A stretch of 64,000 nucleotides of DNA, taken from NCBI GenBank assembly GCA_051005695.1, contig JBPCJC010000089.1, positions 1 through 64,000 of the forward strand. Reading direction: 5' to 3'. Of the stretch, positions 42,253-50,725 are shown one piece after another. Below the pieces are notes generated by a model. It saw nothing but the letters and a program-made list of their open reading frames with translations, searched no databases and was not told where the DNA came from. The first letter of the stretch is position 1. The number at the start of each line of letters is the position of its first letter. Source of the DNA: JACCTI01 sp051005695. Lineage in GTDB: Bacteria; Verrucomicrobiota; Verrucomicrobiia; Chthoniobacterales; UBA10450. A program made the translations under genes and the position numbers.

Positions 42253-43313
42253 CGGTTGGCGTAGGTCGTAAAAAAGATGTCCACCGGCAGCCGGCCTTCC
42301 GGCAGGGTCGCGATCAGGTCAGGCGGGATGGGGGGAATTTGCGCCTCCTGAAATGATTGCAAGCAGATGTTAGCGAAGGCTTCGTTCGCATTGTTCGAGA
42401 GCACCCGCAAATTCTTGATCTTCCCCTTGGCATCGACTTCCGCTTCCACGTGCGCGGTCCCGATACTGACCAGGTCCATCTTGTCCTTCATATAATAATA
42501 CCAGCGCGAACCGATCGCATCCGAGACCGCCTTCTGGTATTTCCCCAGCGGCGTGCCGACCGCGTTGACCGAAGACGGACCGCGATTAGAAATCCGGCCG
42601 GTGATGCGCGTTTGTTGTTTTTCCGGTTGAAAAGCGGACGCGGGAGTTTCCGGCCGCGGCCGAGTGATCGTGGGCGGCTCGGTCGGCCCCACTTCGGGCG
42701 GCGGCGTCGCTTCCACTTCATCGGTATCGCGTAATGCTGGAGGCGGCGTGGCGGTTAACATCGCCAGCCTTTCCGGTTCCGGCGTGGCCGCGGGTGGCGG
42801 AGTCGTTACCGGAGTTGGTTGCGGGGTCGCGGACGGTTTGGGTTTTTGCGTCGGCGCGGCCGTCGGCGTGGCGGTTGGTTGCGGCGGCGGGGTTGGTTGG
42901 ATCGTCGGTTGCGGCACCGGCACCGCCGGCTTGGACTCGTTAGGCAAAGCGAGCTCGCGCGTTTGCATTTCCAAATACGGCTGCTCTTTCCCCTCCTGCG
43001 AAGGCAACGGCGCTTCCCCGGTTACGGGCACGCTGCTGGCCGCGATCGAGTTTGCATTCGACTCGAACGTTTTTTCTTGGGGCGCTTCCGCGGATTCCCG
43101 CGCCGTTTCGATGTAAGCCGGATTCGGTTTCACCGGCGGCGGCGGCGCCGAGAGATCGATCACGGTTAATTCCGTCGGCGCGTCCTCCGGTGGCAACGGC
43201 GTCGAGCCGTTATTAAATGCGGCTAACGAAAGCCCGATGACGACATGGAGGAGGAGCGATGCAAGCACCGCTAGCCAGACTTTTTTGCGCTCTCGTTTGC
43301 CGAATGTGGTCAC
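42249..43313 (-). CDS. tonB: TonB-type energy transducer with long Pro-rich region
   Basis: The 354-residue protein starts at GTG 43313, with GGAGG 6 bases upstream. An N-terminal anchor (KVWLAVLASLLLHVVIGLSL) leads into a long Pro/Thr/Ala-rich periplasmic linker (QPTPPPQPTATPTAAPTQKP and similar) and a C-terminal TonB-like beta domain (YQKAVSDAIGSRWYYYMKD, AHVEAEVDAKGKIKNLRV, VDIFFTTYANR). It carries ExbBD energy to outer-membrane receptors; TolA is a possible alternative. The longer reading to 43460 runs into REP-like DNA and is rejected. Confidence 0.88.
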   Translation of the reverse strand: MTTFGKRERKKVWLAVLASLLLHVVIGLSLAAFNNGSTPLPPEDAPTELTVIDLSAPPPPVKPNPAYIETARESAEAPQEKTFESNANSIAASSVPVTGEAPLPSQEGKEQPYLEMQTRELALPNESKPAVPVPQPTIQPTPPPQPTATPTAAPTQKPKPSATPQPTPVTTPPPAATPEPERLAMLTATPPPALRDTDEVEATPPPEVGPTEPPTITRPRPETPASAFQPEKQQTRITGRISNRGPSSVNAVGTPLGKYQKAVSDAIGSRWYYYMKDKMDLVSIGTAHVEAEVDAKGKIKNLRVLSNNANEAFANICLQSFQEAQIPPIPPDLIATLPEGRLPVDIFFTTYANR

Positions 43314-43411
43314 TCCAACCTCCCGAATACCGGCGAATGTAGCATCGCGTATTCCCGCGACCAGTCGCGTCCACACGCGCCGCACGCGCAAAATTCTCTT
43401 CACCTTGGCGC

Positions 43412-43558
43412 TGTCATCCCGAGCCGCGAAGTCGGCGGGGGACCTCGCGCAGGCCGGCACAGCAATCTATTAGGACCGCGCGATTAAATGACACGCGCTC
43501 GAAGAACGTCCGTGCGCATGGTCGAGGTCCTTCGCCGTCTCCGCGGCTCAGGATGACA
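43412..43558. repeat. REP/MITE-like element, copy 3
   Basis: A 147-base element from TGTCATCCCGAGCCGCG to CCGCGGCTCAGGATGACA, the best-preserved copy: the ends pair over about 35 bases, including GGGGACCTCGC on the left against GAGGTCCTTCGCCG on the right. It lies between convergent-spaced tonB (5' side) and the glycosylase gene, and its right terminus overlaps the end of the glycosylase reading frame. Confidence 0.68.
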
Positions 43559-44438
43559 GCGTGGGAGTGCGCAATCTTCTGGTTGCAACGACCGCCTTCG
43601 GTTTTACCCGTTTTCGCGACGTCGTCTTGCGCGCGTGATGAAACAAATACTGCTGCGCGTAGCCGCCGTGTTCGCCGAAGTAGCTGTCGCAAAACTCCCG
43701 CAACTCCGCCGCGGTCACTCTGCGCCGGCGGGAAAAATATTTCTCCATCAGGACCCGCTCGATCCAAACATCGATCGGAAACGCGCGCAGCCGTTCGTAG
43801 GCGAAAAGCATCACGCAATTTGCCACCTTGGCGCCGACGCCCGGCAACTCGCACAACCGCGCCCGCAGTTCGTCGTCGGAAAGCCGGCGCCACGACTCCA
43901 GTTTCGCCGCGCCACTGCTGACGCGCTCCGCGGTCGCGTGCAAATTCTTCGCGCGATACCCGAGCGCGCACCCGCGCAACTCCGCCTCGGTCGCACACGC
44001 GATCCGCTCCGCTGTCGGGAACGCATGCACCTGAGTTCCATCAATCATCAGACGTGAACCAAATCGCTCTCGCAGCGCGCGCGACATCTGCCGAATATGC
44101 GCCACCTGTTTCATCGACGAGGTGATGAAACTGGCAAGGCACTCCCAGATCGGCTGCCGCATGATTCGCAGGCCGGAACAAAAATCCCGCGCCGAACACA
44201 TCGCCGGATCGCTCGGAAACGCCGCGCAAATTTCCTCGAGCGAATGATCGAGCGCGAAATAATTGCGCGCCCCCGCAGCGTCGATTCCCCTAACGAGCAA
44301 TCGACCCGCGCGTTGCTCCACATAAACCGCCGATTCCCCAATCGTCCCGACAAAACCGGCGCCTAACGAGTCCCAATGAAACGTCTGCCCGGAGTCGAGC
44401 GTCAGCGCGAGATCGAACTCGGGAGCCGCAATTTCCAT
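43548..44438 (-). CDS. 8-oxoguanine DNA glycosylase (OGG1-like, HhH-GPD)
   Basis: The 296-residue base-excision enzyme begins MEIAAPEFDLALTLDSGQTF, where SGQTFHWDSLG is the OGG N-terminal signature. The helix-hairpin-helix LPGVGAKVANCVMLFAYERL has the catalytic Lys, and AFPIDVWIERVL the catalytic Asp. PIWECLASFITSSMKQVAHI matches the HhH-GPD core. The start ATG 44438 excludes an upstream leader shared with antisense of the symporter gene. The last codons (TLSS) are encoded by the end of the REP-like element. Confidence 0.88.
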   Translation of the reverse strand: MEIAAPEFDLALTLDSGQTFHWDSLGAGFVGTIGESAVYVEQRAGRLLVRGIDAAGARNYFALDHSLEEICAAFPSDPAMCSARDFCSGLRIMRQPIWECLASFITSSMKQVAHIRQMSRALRERFGSRLMIDGTQVHAFPTAERIACATEAELRGCALGYRAKNLHATAERVSSGAAKLESWRRLSDDELRARLCELPGVGAKVANCVMLFAYERLRAFPIDVWIERVLMEKYFSRRRRVTAAELREFCDSYFGEHGGYAQQYLFHHARKTTSRKRVKPKAVVATRRLRTPTLSS

Positions 44439-44507
44439 GGCCCACCATACCGCCGTCCCGCGCAAAATCCTTTGCGCCTCCGGTGAATTCTGGCAGCTAA
44501 CAACTCG

Positions 44508-46127
44508 ATGAACGCGCACCTGCTGATCGACGCCGCCGTTCTCCTTTCCTACTTCGTCATCATCATCACCATCGGCCTGCGCATGGGCCGGAAGGAAGAC
44601 AACCTCGAAGACTTCGCGCTTGGCGGCCGGCGCATTCCGTGGTGGGCCGTGCTCGCTTCGATCATCGCCGCCGAGACCAGCGCGAGCACGTTTTTCGGCG
44701 CGCCCGGTGAAGGCTTTTCGCTGCGCAATTACACCTACCTGCAGCTCGCCTTTGGCACGATCATCGCGCGCATTCTCGTCAGCTACATTTTCATCAAGCC
44801 GTATTACGACTACAAAGTTTTCTCGATCTACGAATACCTCACGCTCCGTTTCGGCGCCCGCACGAAAAACGCCGCTTCCGCCGTCTTCATGGTCACGCGC
44901 GTGCTCGCCTCCGGCGCGCGTCTCTACGTAGCCGCGATCGCACTCGTTTTGATTTACGAACTCCTCGCCGGCGCGCGGCCCGGCCAAACCGGCACGCTCT
45001 TCATCTACGTCGGCGCGTCGATCCTCCTCGTCATCATCACCGCGATCTACACCACCCTCGGCGGCATCAAAGCGGTCGTTTGGACCGACTTCATCCAAGC
45101 CTCGATCATGATGGGCAGCGCGGTCGTTGCCCTCGTCCTACTCTACGTCTCCATCCCCGGCGGTTGGGCGAAAATCTCCGCGCTCCACGGCGGCTTCCAT
45201 CTCTCCGATCTCATCAGCACCGGGCTCGATCCGGCGAAGAGCGGTTGGGATAAATGGAAAGGAATGTTCACCATCGAATACACCATTTTCGCCGGCCTCT
45301 TCGCCTCCACGTTCGTCACCATGGCCACCCACGGGACCGACCAGGATATGGTCCAGCGAATGTTGACCGCGCCCGACATTCGCCGCAGCCGGCGCTCGCT
45401 CATTCTCTCCGGCCTGGCCGATCTCCCGATCGCCTTCACCTTCCTCAGCATCGGCATTCTCCTCTGGACCTTTTACCAGACGCACAGCGACCCGACTCTG
45501 CCGAAAACGCCTAACGAGATCTTCTGCCACTACGTCCTGCACGAAATGCCCGTCGGTCTGCGCGGCCTCCTGATCGCCGGAATTTTCGCTACCGCCATGG
45601 GTTCGCTCAGCACCGCGCTCAACGCCCTCGCGACCAGTTTCACCCGCGACTGGTATCAGACCTACATCCGTCCCGGCGCGAACGATCAGCAAAGCTTGCG
45701 CGCCGTCCGCTGGGCTACGGTCGTCTTCTCCATCCTCATGATCGCCGTCTCCTCCGGCACCTCCTATCTCGTCATCGTTTATCCGAATCTGCGCATCATC
45801 CCGATCGCTCTCGGCATCTTCGGCTATACTTACGGTTCCTTGTTAGGCGTCTTCCTCGTCGGCATGTTTACGAAGACGCGCGGAAACGATTTCGGCAACG
45901 TCCTTGCGATGATTACCGGCTTCATCATCGTCGCCATCGTCAGCGGTTTACCGAATAACATCGCCCACGTCATCGGTGGCCCACATTACAACTTCTACGT
46001 CCAACCCGGCTGGCTCCCAGTGATGGAATTCCCCTGGTGGATTTGCTCCGGCACCATCGTCACCTTCGCCGTCGCGATGCTCTTCCGCACCGCGGCGCCG
46101 CCGCCGGCAAAAGCCGTCGCTCGTTAG
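44508..46127 (+). CDS. Sodium:solute symporter (SSS family)
   Basis: The 539-residue transporter has about 13 TM helices. LSYFVIIITIGLRMGRKED opens the chain, followed by LGGRRIPWWAVLASIIAAET and SASTFFGAPGEGF, the family signature, and GIFATAMGSLSTALNALATS further on. Substrate is open: members carry sugars, proline, pantothenate or sialic acid. It stands alone with no metabolic neighbour. Its TAG stop lies in a CTAACGA motif copy. Confidence 0.93.
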   Translation: MNAHLLIDAAVLLSYFVIIITIGLRMGRKEDNLEDFALGGRRIPWWAVLASIIAAETSASTFFGAPGEGFSLRNYTYLQLAFGTIIARILVSYIFIKPYYDYKVFSIYEYLTLRFGARTKNAASAVFMVTRVLASGARLYVAAIALVLIYELLAGARPGQTGTLFIYVGASILLVIITAIYTTLGGIKAVVWTDFIQASIMMGSAVVALVLLYVSIPGGWAKISALHGGFHLSDLISTGLDPAKSGWDKWKGMFTIEYTIFAGLFASTFVTMATHGTDQDMVQRMLTAPDIRRSRRSLILSGLADLPIAFTFLSIGILLWTFYQTHSDPTLPKTPNEIFCHYVLHEMPVGLRGLLIAGIFATAMGSLSTALNALATSFTRDWYQTYIRPGANDQQSLRAVRWATVVFSILMIAVSSGTSYLVIVYPNLRIIPIALGIFGYTYGSLLGVFLVGMFTKTRGNDFGNVLAMITGFIIVAIVSGLPNNIAHVIGGPHYNFYVQPGWLPVMEFPWWICSGTIVTFAVAMLFRTAAPPPAKAVAR

Positions 46128-46240
46128 GCCGATTCGCATCTTCAGAGGAACCGTGCGCCCTCCAGCCGCCAGCCAAATGCCAGATGTGCTCGAACGGTTG
46201 GTCAAGCGGAACTCTGCGCCCGCTTGGAATCAATAATAAG

Positions 46241-46801
46241 TCAGGGCGTAGAGTTCGCCTGCTGCCAAACCTCTTCCAATCCGCGGAGACGAACCTCACG
46301 CTCGATCAACGCGCGATCGACATCCGTGACCGCCAGCATTCCGCGAATGTCACGGATGTGCTTTTCGCTGCCGCCTTCGCGAAAGAACTCGAGCTTGTAA
46401 ACGAGCACGCACTCGGGCGGCATTAAGTAAAGTTTCTCTCCGCCAACCAGGTCGATCGTGCGGCGGTTTCGTATCGCCCACGCATCCAGCGGGTCCGTCG
46501 CGTGGAGATAGACATCGGCTTTGTACCCACTACTGAAATGAATTAGGTTGAAATGCCCTCGCGTGTCCCGCCGTCGTTCGGTTTCAATCACCTCACTAGG
46601 CGGACGGTAGAATTCGTTTTCAGAAAAGACCTGTTCGATCGCCCTTCCCGCCTTCGCATCCAGAAGCACGACGATATCGATGTCGTTTGTCGTCCGCACT
46701 TCTCCGTAAATAATTGAGGCGATCGATCCAGTCGCTGCCCACGGCACGCCAAGCGCGTTAAAGCGCGGCGCAAAAATCGCAGCCGGATCATCCTCGGACA
46801 T
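46241..46801 (-). CDS. Nucleotidyltransferase-fold protein (MNT/AbiEii-like)
   Basis: The 186-residue protein has ATGSIASIIYGEVRTTNDID, that is a GS motif plus the DxD metal ligands of nucleotidyltransferases, followed by HFNLIHFSSGYKADVYL (third acidic residue). C-terminal ECVLVYKLEFFREGGSEKHI is typical of toxin-associated relatives. The preceding small helical gene overlaps it by 14 bases, a common toxin-antitoxin layout. Whether it AMPylates or adds nucleotides to tRNA is unknown. Confidence 0.75.
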   Translation of the reverse strand: MSEDDPAAIFAPRFNALGVPWAATGSIASIIYGEVRTTNDIDIVVLLDAKAGRAIEQVFSENEFYRPPSEVIETERRRDTRGHFNLIHFSSGYKADVYLHATDPLDAWAIRNRRTIDLVGGEKLYLMPPECVLVYKLEFFREGGSEKHIRDIRGMLAVTDVDRALIEREVRLRGLEEVWQQANSTP

Positions 46802-46991
46802 GCAACATCAGGCGCCGAAGTTCCGCCGCGACCTCCTGCTCGCCCCAGTCCGGATGCTGGCTGCGAAGCGCCGCCGCCTTTAAGCGCTGCATCGAACGAA
46901 TACAGCCAAGCGCAATTTCAGCGCGGCGTTGCAGCGACATTTTGCGCAAAGCCTTCACCTGCTCGGGATGAAGTCCGCCTTCGACGAACAT
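46788..46991 (-). CDS. Small helical protein upstream of nucleotidyltransferase, antitoxin-like
   Basis: A 67-residue, mostly helical protein (MSLQRRAEIALGCIRSMQRL then KAAALRSQHPDWGEQEVAAE). The HPDWGEQEV segment resembles small Rv0078B-type antitoxin-like proteins found next to nucleotidyltransferase genes, from memory of that family. It precedes and overlaps the nucleotidyltransferase gene by 14 bases, implying translational coupling and a fixed dose ratio. Confidence 0.6.
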   Translation of the reverse strand: MFVEGGLHPEQVKALRKMSLQRRAEIALGCIRSMQRLKAAALRSQHPDWGEQEVAAELRRLMLHVRG

Positions 46992-47001
46992 ACGGAAATG
47001 A

Positions 47002-48777
47002 TTACTGCGACTTATCGTTCTCCGCGAGCCGAATTCCGAGCTCGCGCAATTGTTTCGGCTCCACTTCGCTGGGCGATTGCGACATGAGATCGAGGCCGCG
47101 GTTGTTCTTCGGGAAAGCCATCACTTCGCGGATGCTCTCGGCGCCGCAGATGAGCATGACCATCCGATCGAGGCCCATCGCAATCCCGCCATGCGGCGGC
47201 GCACCGAGGCGGAAGGCGCGCAGGATGTGGCCAAACATCGTTTGCTGATCTTCCTCGCTCACGCCGAGCGCGGCGAACATCTTTGCCTGCAAATCAGGCT
47301 CGTGAATTCGGATACTGCCGCCACCGATTTCGACACCATTCAGGACGACGTCGTAGGCTTCGGCACGCGCTTCCCCAAATTTTCCGGCGTCGATCAAGGG
47401 CAAGTCTTCCGTCTTTGGTCGGGTGAACGGATGATGCACGGCGTTCCATTTGTTTTCCGCCGGATCGAAAGCCATCAACGGGAAATCCGTCACCCAAAGA
47501 AAGTCGAGCGCCTCGGAACCTTTCGTTAGGCCCTGAATCTCGGCGACGCGCAGGCGCAGGCGCCCGAGCACTTCGCAGGCGATATCCCACTTGTCGGAGC
47601 CGAAAAAAATCAGATCGCCTTCCTCGAGCGCGAGCTTGTTTTGCAACGCCGCTTTCTCTGCTTCGGAAAAGAATTTCACGATCGGCGATTTCCATTCGCC
47701 GTTTTCGATTTTGATGAAGGCGAGCCCTTTGGCTCCGAAGGTTTTAGCGATCGCGGTCATCTCATCGATCTGCCCGATCGTTAGGCTGGCAAATCCCTTG
47801 GCGTTGATTGCCTTCACCACTCCGCCGCTCTCAATCACGCTCCGGAAAAGCTTGAACCCGCTTTCGCGAAACTCTTCGGTGAAATCGACCAGCTGCATTC
47901 CGAAACGCCGGTCCGGTTTGTCGCTCCCGAAAGTGGCGATCGCTTCGCGATAAGTCAGCCGCGAGAACTGCCGCGGAATATCGACGCCGCGTGCGGCCTT
48001 AAAGATCGCCGCGAGCATACCTTCGACCAACTGCAAGATGTCGTTAGGCTCAACGAACGACGCTTCGATATCGATCTGGGTGAACTCCGGCTGACGATCG
48101 GCGCGCAAGTCTTCGTCGCGAAAACATTTCGCGATCTGAAAATATTTTTCGATCCCGCCGACCATCAGGAGCTGCTTGTATTGCTGCGGCGCCTGCGGAA
48201 GCGCGTAAAATTTTCCCGGCGTCAGTCGACTCGGCACGAGAAAATCACGCGCCCCTTCCGGCGTGCTCTTCGACAAAATCGGGGTTTCGATTTCCACGAA
48301 ACCCTGCTCGTCGAGGTAATCGCGCGTCGCCTTCGTGATTCGATGACGCATTCGCAAATTGCGCGCGATACTCGGCCGACGCAGATCGAAATATCGATAA
48401 CTTAACCGCAAATCTTCGTTGCTTGGATCGGAATCGAGCGGAAACGGGAGGACATCTGCGCGGTTTAAAATGCGCAAACTTTGCGGGAGCAATTCGACAT
48501 CGCCAGTGGCGAGTTTCGGGTTCTCCGTCCCGGGCACGCGCGGCGCCACTTTGCCTTGCACTTCGATCACGTCTTCGTGCCGCAAAGTGTGCGCGACGGT
48601 CGCGAGTTCGGCATTTTCCTCCGGGCGAAAGACCACCTGCGTCAGTCCTTCGCGATCGCGCAGATCGATAAAAACGACGCCGCCATGATCGCGGCGCACA
48701 TGCACCCAGCCAGCCAGCTTCGCGATGCGGCCGATGTCGGAAGCGCGCAATTCGTTGCAATGATGAGTGCGATACAT
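47002..48777 (-). CDS. aspS: Aspartyl-tRNA synthetase
   Basis: The 591-residue class II synthetase has the anticodon-binding OB fold (LAGWVHVRRDHGGVVFIDLR), motif 2 FRDEDLRADRQPEFTQIDIE, the bacterial insertion (GAD) domain and motif 3 GIAMGLDRMVMLICGAES. Length fits bacterial AspRS, which may also charge tRNA-Asn where AsnRS is missing; that cannot be judged here. hisS lies upstream on the same strand with an 18-base gap. Confidence 0.96.
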   Translation of the reverse strand: MYRTHHCNELRASDIGRIAKLAGWVHVRRDHGGVVFIDLRDREGLTQVVFRPEENAELATVAHTLRHEDVIEVQGKVAPRVPGTENPKLATGDVELLPQSLRILNRADVLPFPLDSDPSNEDLRLSYRYFDLRRPSIARNLRMRHRITKATRDYLDEQGFVEIETPILSKSTPEGARDFLVPSRLTPGKFYALPQAPQQYKQLLMVGGIEKYFQIAKCFRDEDLRADRQPEFTQIDIEASFVEPNDILQLVEGMLAAIFKAARGVDIPRQFSRLTYREAIATFGSDKPDRRFGMQLVDFTEEFRESGFKLFRSVIESGGVVKAINAKGFASLTIGQIDEMTAIAKTFGAKGLAFIKIENGEWKSPIVKFFSEAEKAALQNKLALEEGDLIFFGSDKWDIACEVLGRLRLRVAEIQGLTKGSEALDFLWVTDFPLMAFDPAENKWNAVHHPFTRPKTEDLPLIDAGKFGEARAEAYDVVLNGVEIGGGSIRIHEPDLQAKMFAALGVSEEDQQTMFGHILRAFRLGAPPHGGIAMGLDRMVMLICGAESIREVMAFPKNNRGLDLMSQSPSEVEPKQLRELGIRLAENDKSQ

Positions 48778-48795
48778 TTCGTCGAGGAGGTCTCG

Positions 48796-50049
48796 TTAGC
48801 CGGACGACAAAGTGGGGAGACGCGCCAGGTACGCAAGCAGGTCTTGGTGCGCGATTAGCTCTTCGTCGCGGCTGGCCATGTCCTTGATTTTCACCTGCGG
48901 CCATTCGTCGCCATAGAGCGCGGCGCAGCGGGCGTTCAGATTTTCCGCGGTTTGAAATTGCTTGCCCACCTTGGTCGCGACCAGCGGGTAATCGACCCGA
49001 TAACCGGCATCGCGCAGCGCCTGCACATCATGCAAGGCCTCGGCGCGCCGCTCCTCTTTTGCGATGACCACGTAAACATCGAGACATTGATCGCGCTTCA
49101 AGGCGGTTTCCATTTTTTCGCGCGCCGCGGTCTTCTCGCGGATCAATTCGCCAAGCACCACGTCGCCCATCGCGAATCCGATCGCCGGCAGCGAAACCGC
49201 GCCATCACTGAGCTGCGCGACGAGATTGTCGTAGCGACCGCCGCCGGCGATGGCGCGCAATTTCCCGTCGCGATCGAACGCTTCAAAAACAACGCCGGTG
49301 TAATAGGCGAGCCCGCGCACGATACGCAGATCCACTTTTGCGAACTCGACGAGTCCACGCTGCCGCAAGCCGTCCAGCAATCGGTCGAGCTTCTCGCTCT
49401 TTCCGCCGCCATCGAAAATTTCAAACACCGGCGTGGCAAGGTCGCCTAACCGTTCCGCAGTTTTTTCGCGCGGCGCGCGCTCACTCTTGTCAATCACCTC
49501 GAGCATTTGCTGCCATTGTTCTTCCGGAACATTTTGCGCGCGCAAGAAGTCGACCCAAAATTCGCGGTCACTGATCCGCACGACGACGTCTTCCGCAGTG
49601 AAACCAAAGGCGCGCAGCAGATCGATGCAGACCGCGATCAATTCGACATCGGCATCGAGTGCGGCTTCACCGATGAGGTCGCAGTTGTATTGATAGTGTT
49701 CGCGCAAACGTCCGCGCTGCGGGCGTTCGTAACGGAACATTTGCGGAAGACAAAACCACTTCATCGGCTTGCGGAAATCGCGGTGATTGGCCGCGACCAT
49801 CCGCGCCAGGGTCGGCGTCATCTCCGGCCGCAAGGCAACGGCGCGACCGCCTTTGTCAGTAAAATCGTAGAGTTGGGTGACGATTTCTTCGCCGGATTTT
49901 TTCTTAAACAACTCAAGGTCCTCGAGCAGCGGACCGTCGTATTCCACAAAGCCGTAGCGCCGCGAAACTTCCCGCCAGTGCGCGAAGATGTAATTACGCA
50001 GCGCGCACTCGTTCGGCAGGAAATCGCGGAATCCGGGGAGCGCCTGCAT
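48796..50049 (-). CDS. hisS: Histidyl-tRNA synthetase
   Basis: The 417-residue class II synthetase has LPGFRDFLPNE, ALRPEMTPTLARMVAANHRD (motif 2 region: MFRYERPQRGRLREHYQYNC) and the His-binding RGLAYYTGVVFEAFDRDG, plus the C-terminal anticodon domain. It is followed by aspS, a common pairing. The TAA stop lies within a CTAACGA motif copy. Confidence 0.95.
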   Translation of the reverse strand: MQALPGFRDFLPNECALRNYIFAHWREVSRRYGFVEYDGPLLEDLELFKKKSGEEIVTQLYDFTDKGGRAVALRPEMTPTLARMVAANHRDFRKPMKWFCLPQMFRYERPQRGRLREHYQYNCDLIGEAALDADVELIAVCIDLLRAFGFTAEDVVVRISDREFWVDFLRAQNVPEEQWQQMLEVIDKSERAPREKTAERLGDLATPVFEIFDGGGKSEKLDRLLDGLRQRGLVEFAKVDLRIVRGLAYYTGVVFEAFDRDGKLRAIAGGGRYDNLVAQLSDGAVSLPAIGFAMGDVVLGELIREKTAAREKMETALKRDQCLDVYVVIAKEERRAEALHDVQALRDAGYRVDYPLVATKVGKQFQTAENLNARCAALYGDEWPQVKIKDMASRDEELIAHQDLLAYLARLPTLSSG

Positions 50050-50194
50050 TAAAGCGAATTTTTGCGCCTCGGGCGAGGCAACCGAGGCAGGTCGAGCACA
50101 CGAAAAGAAGATGCCGATTGAATAAAGCGAGGCTTTGGCAAGTCGGATAACTGCACGACGGAGACTTTCCGTTTAACCAAACAAAAGGACAAAT

Positions 50195-50635
50195 ATGAAA
50201 CAGACACCATTGATGAAAATGTTGGCGATTGGAGCGGTCAGCGTGGTCGCGATGAGCACAGCTTTCGCACAGACGAGCACGAAAGAAACGACGACCTCGA
50301 CCTCGGGCGGCGGCGTCAGCAGCAGCACCACGAGCACGAGCACGATGGACGGCACTGGCACCATCACCACTTACTCGCCGGGTTCGGACAACATCAGTTT
50401 CCGCACGGAATCGAGCACCTCGCCGGTGAAATATTATTACACCAAGGACACCACCGTGGTGGATCCGACCGGTGCGACGATTGACTGGAAGTTGCTTCGT
50501 CCGGACATGCCGGTGAAGTACACCTACGTGAAGGAAGGCGACCGCATGGTCGTCTCGCGGATTACGGTTGAGAAGCCGCTGACTGAGATCACGAAGGACA
50601 CCACGACCACGACGACGACGACGAGCAAGCCCTAA
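50195..50635 (+). CDS. Exported Thr/Ser-rich protein, unknown function
   Basis: The 146-residue protein has a signal peptide (KMLAIGAVSVVAMSTAFAQ) and a mature chain framed by low-complexity Thr/Ser stretches (TSTKETTTSTSGGG and DTTTTTTTTSKP) around a small ordered region (PVKYYYTKDTTVVDPTGATI, then YTYVKEGDRMVVSRITV). The central part reads like a short OB or SH3-type strand set. A strong terminator follows the stop. Function unknown; Thr-rich tails may be glycosylated or act as spacers. Confidence 0.7.
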   Translation: MKQTPLMKMLAIGAVSVVAMSTAFAQTSTKETTTSTSGGGVSSSTTSTSTMDGTGTITTYSPGSDNISFRTESSTSPVKYYYTKDTTVVDPTGATIDWKLLRPDMPVKYTYVKEGDRMVVSRITVEKPLTEITKDTTTTTTTTSKP

Positions 50636-50663
50636 GGCTGGATTCGTTAGACTCAATTAAACA

Positions 50664-50700
50664 GAACGCCCGCGGAACGTGTTTCCGCGGGCGTTTCTTT
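50664..50700. terminator. Rho-independent terminator
   Basis: AACGCCCGCGGAA, a CGTG loop and TTCCGCGGGCGTT form a 13-base-pair GC-rich hairpin followed by TTTCTTTTTT. It ends the exported-protein transcript and, because A-rich sequence flanks the other side (AATTAAACAGAA), may also stop galE transcription coming from the right. Confidence 0.82.
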
Positions 50701-50725
50701 TTTCGCGAAAGTAACCCAGGACTCG

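Noticed and set aside
42780..42950. Possible tandem DNA repeat
   Set aside because: Reflects the Pro/Thr-rich TonB linker, with varied codons and no fixed unit.
44439..45098. N-terminal extension of the glycosylase reading frame
   Set aside because: The extra 220 codons are antisense to the symporter gene; the family start matches MEIAAPEFDLAL at 44438.
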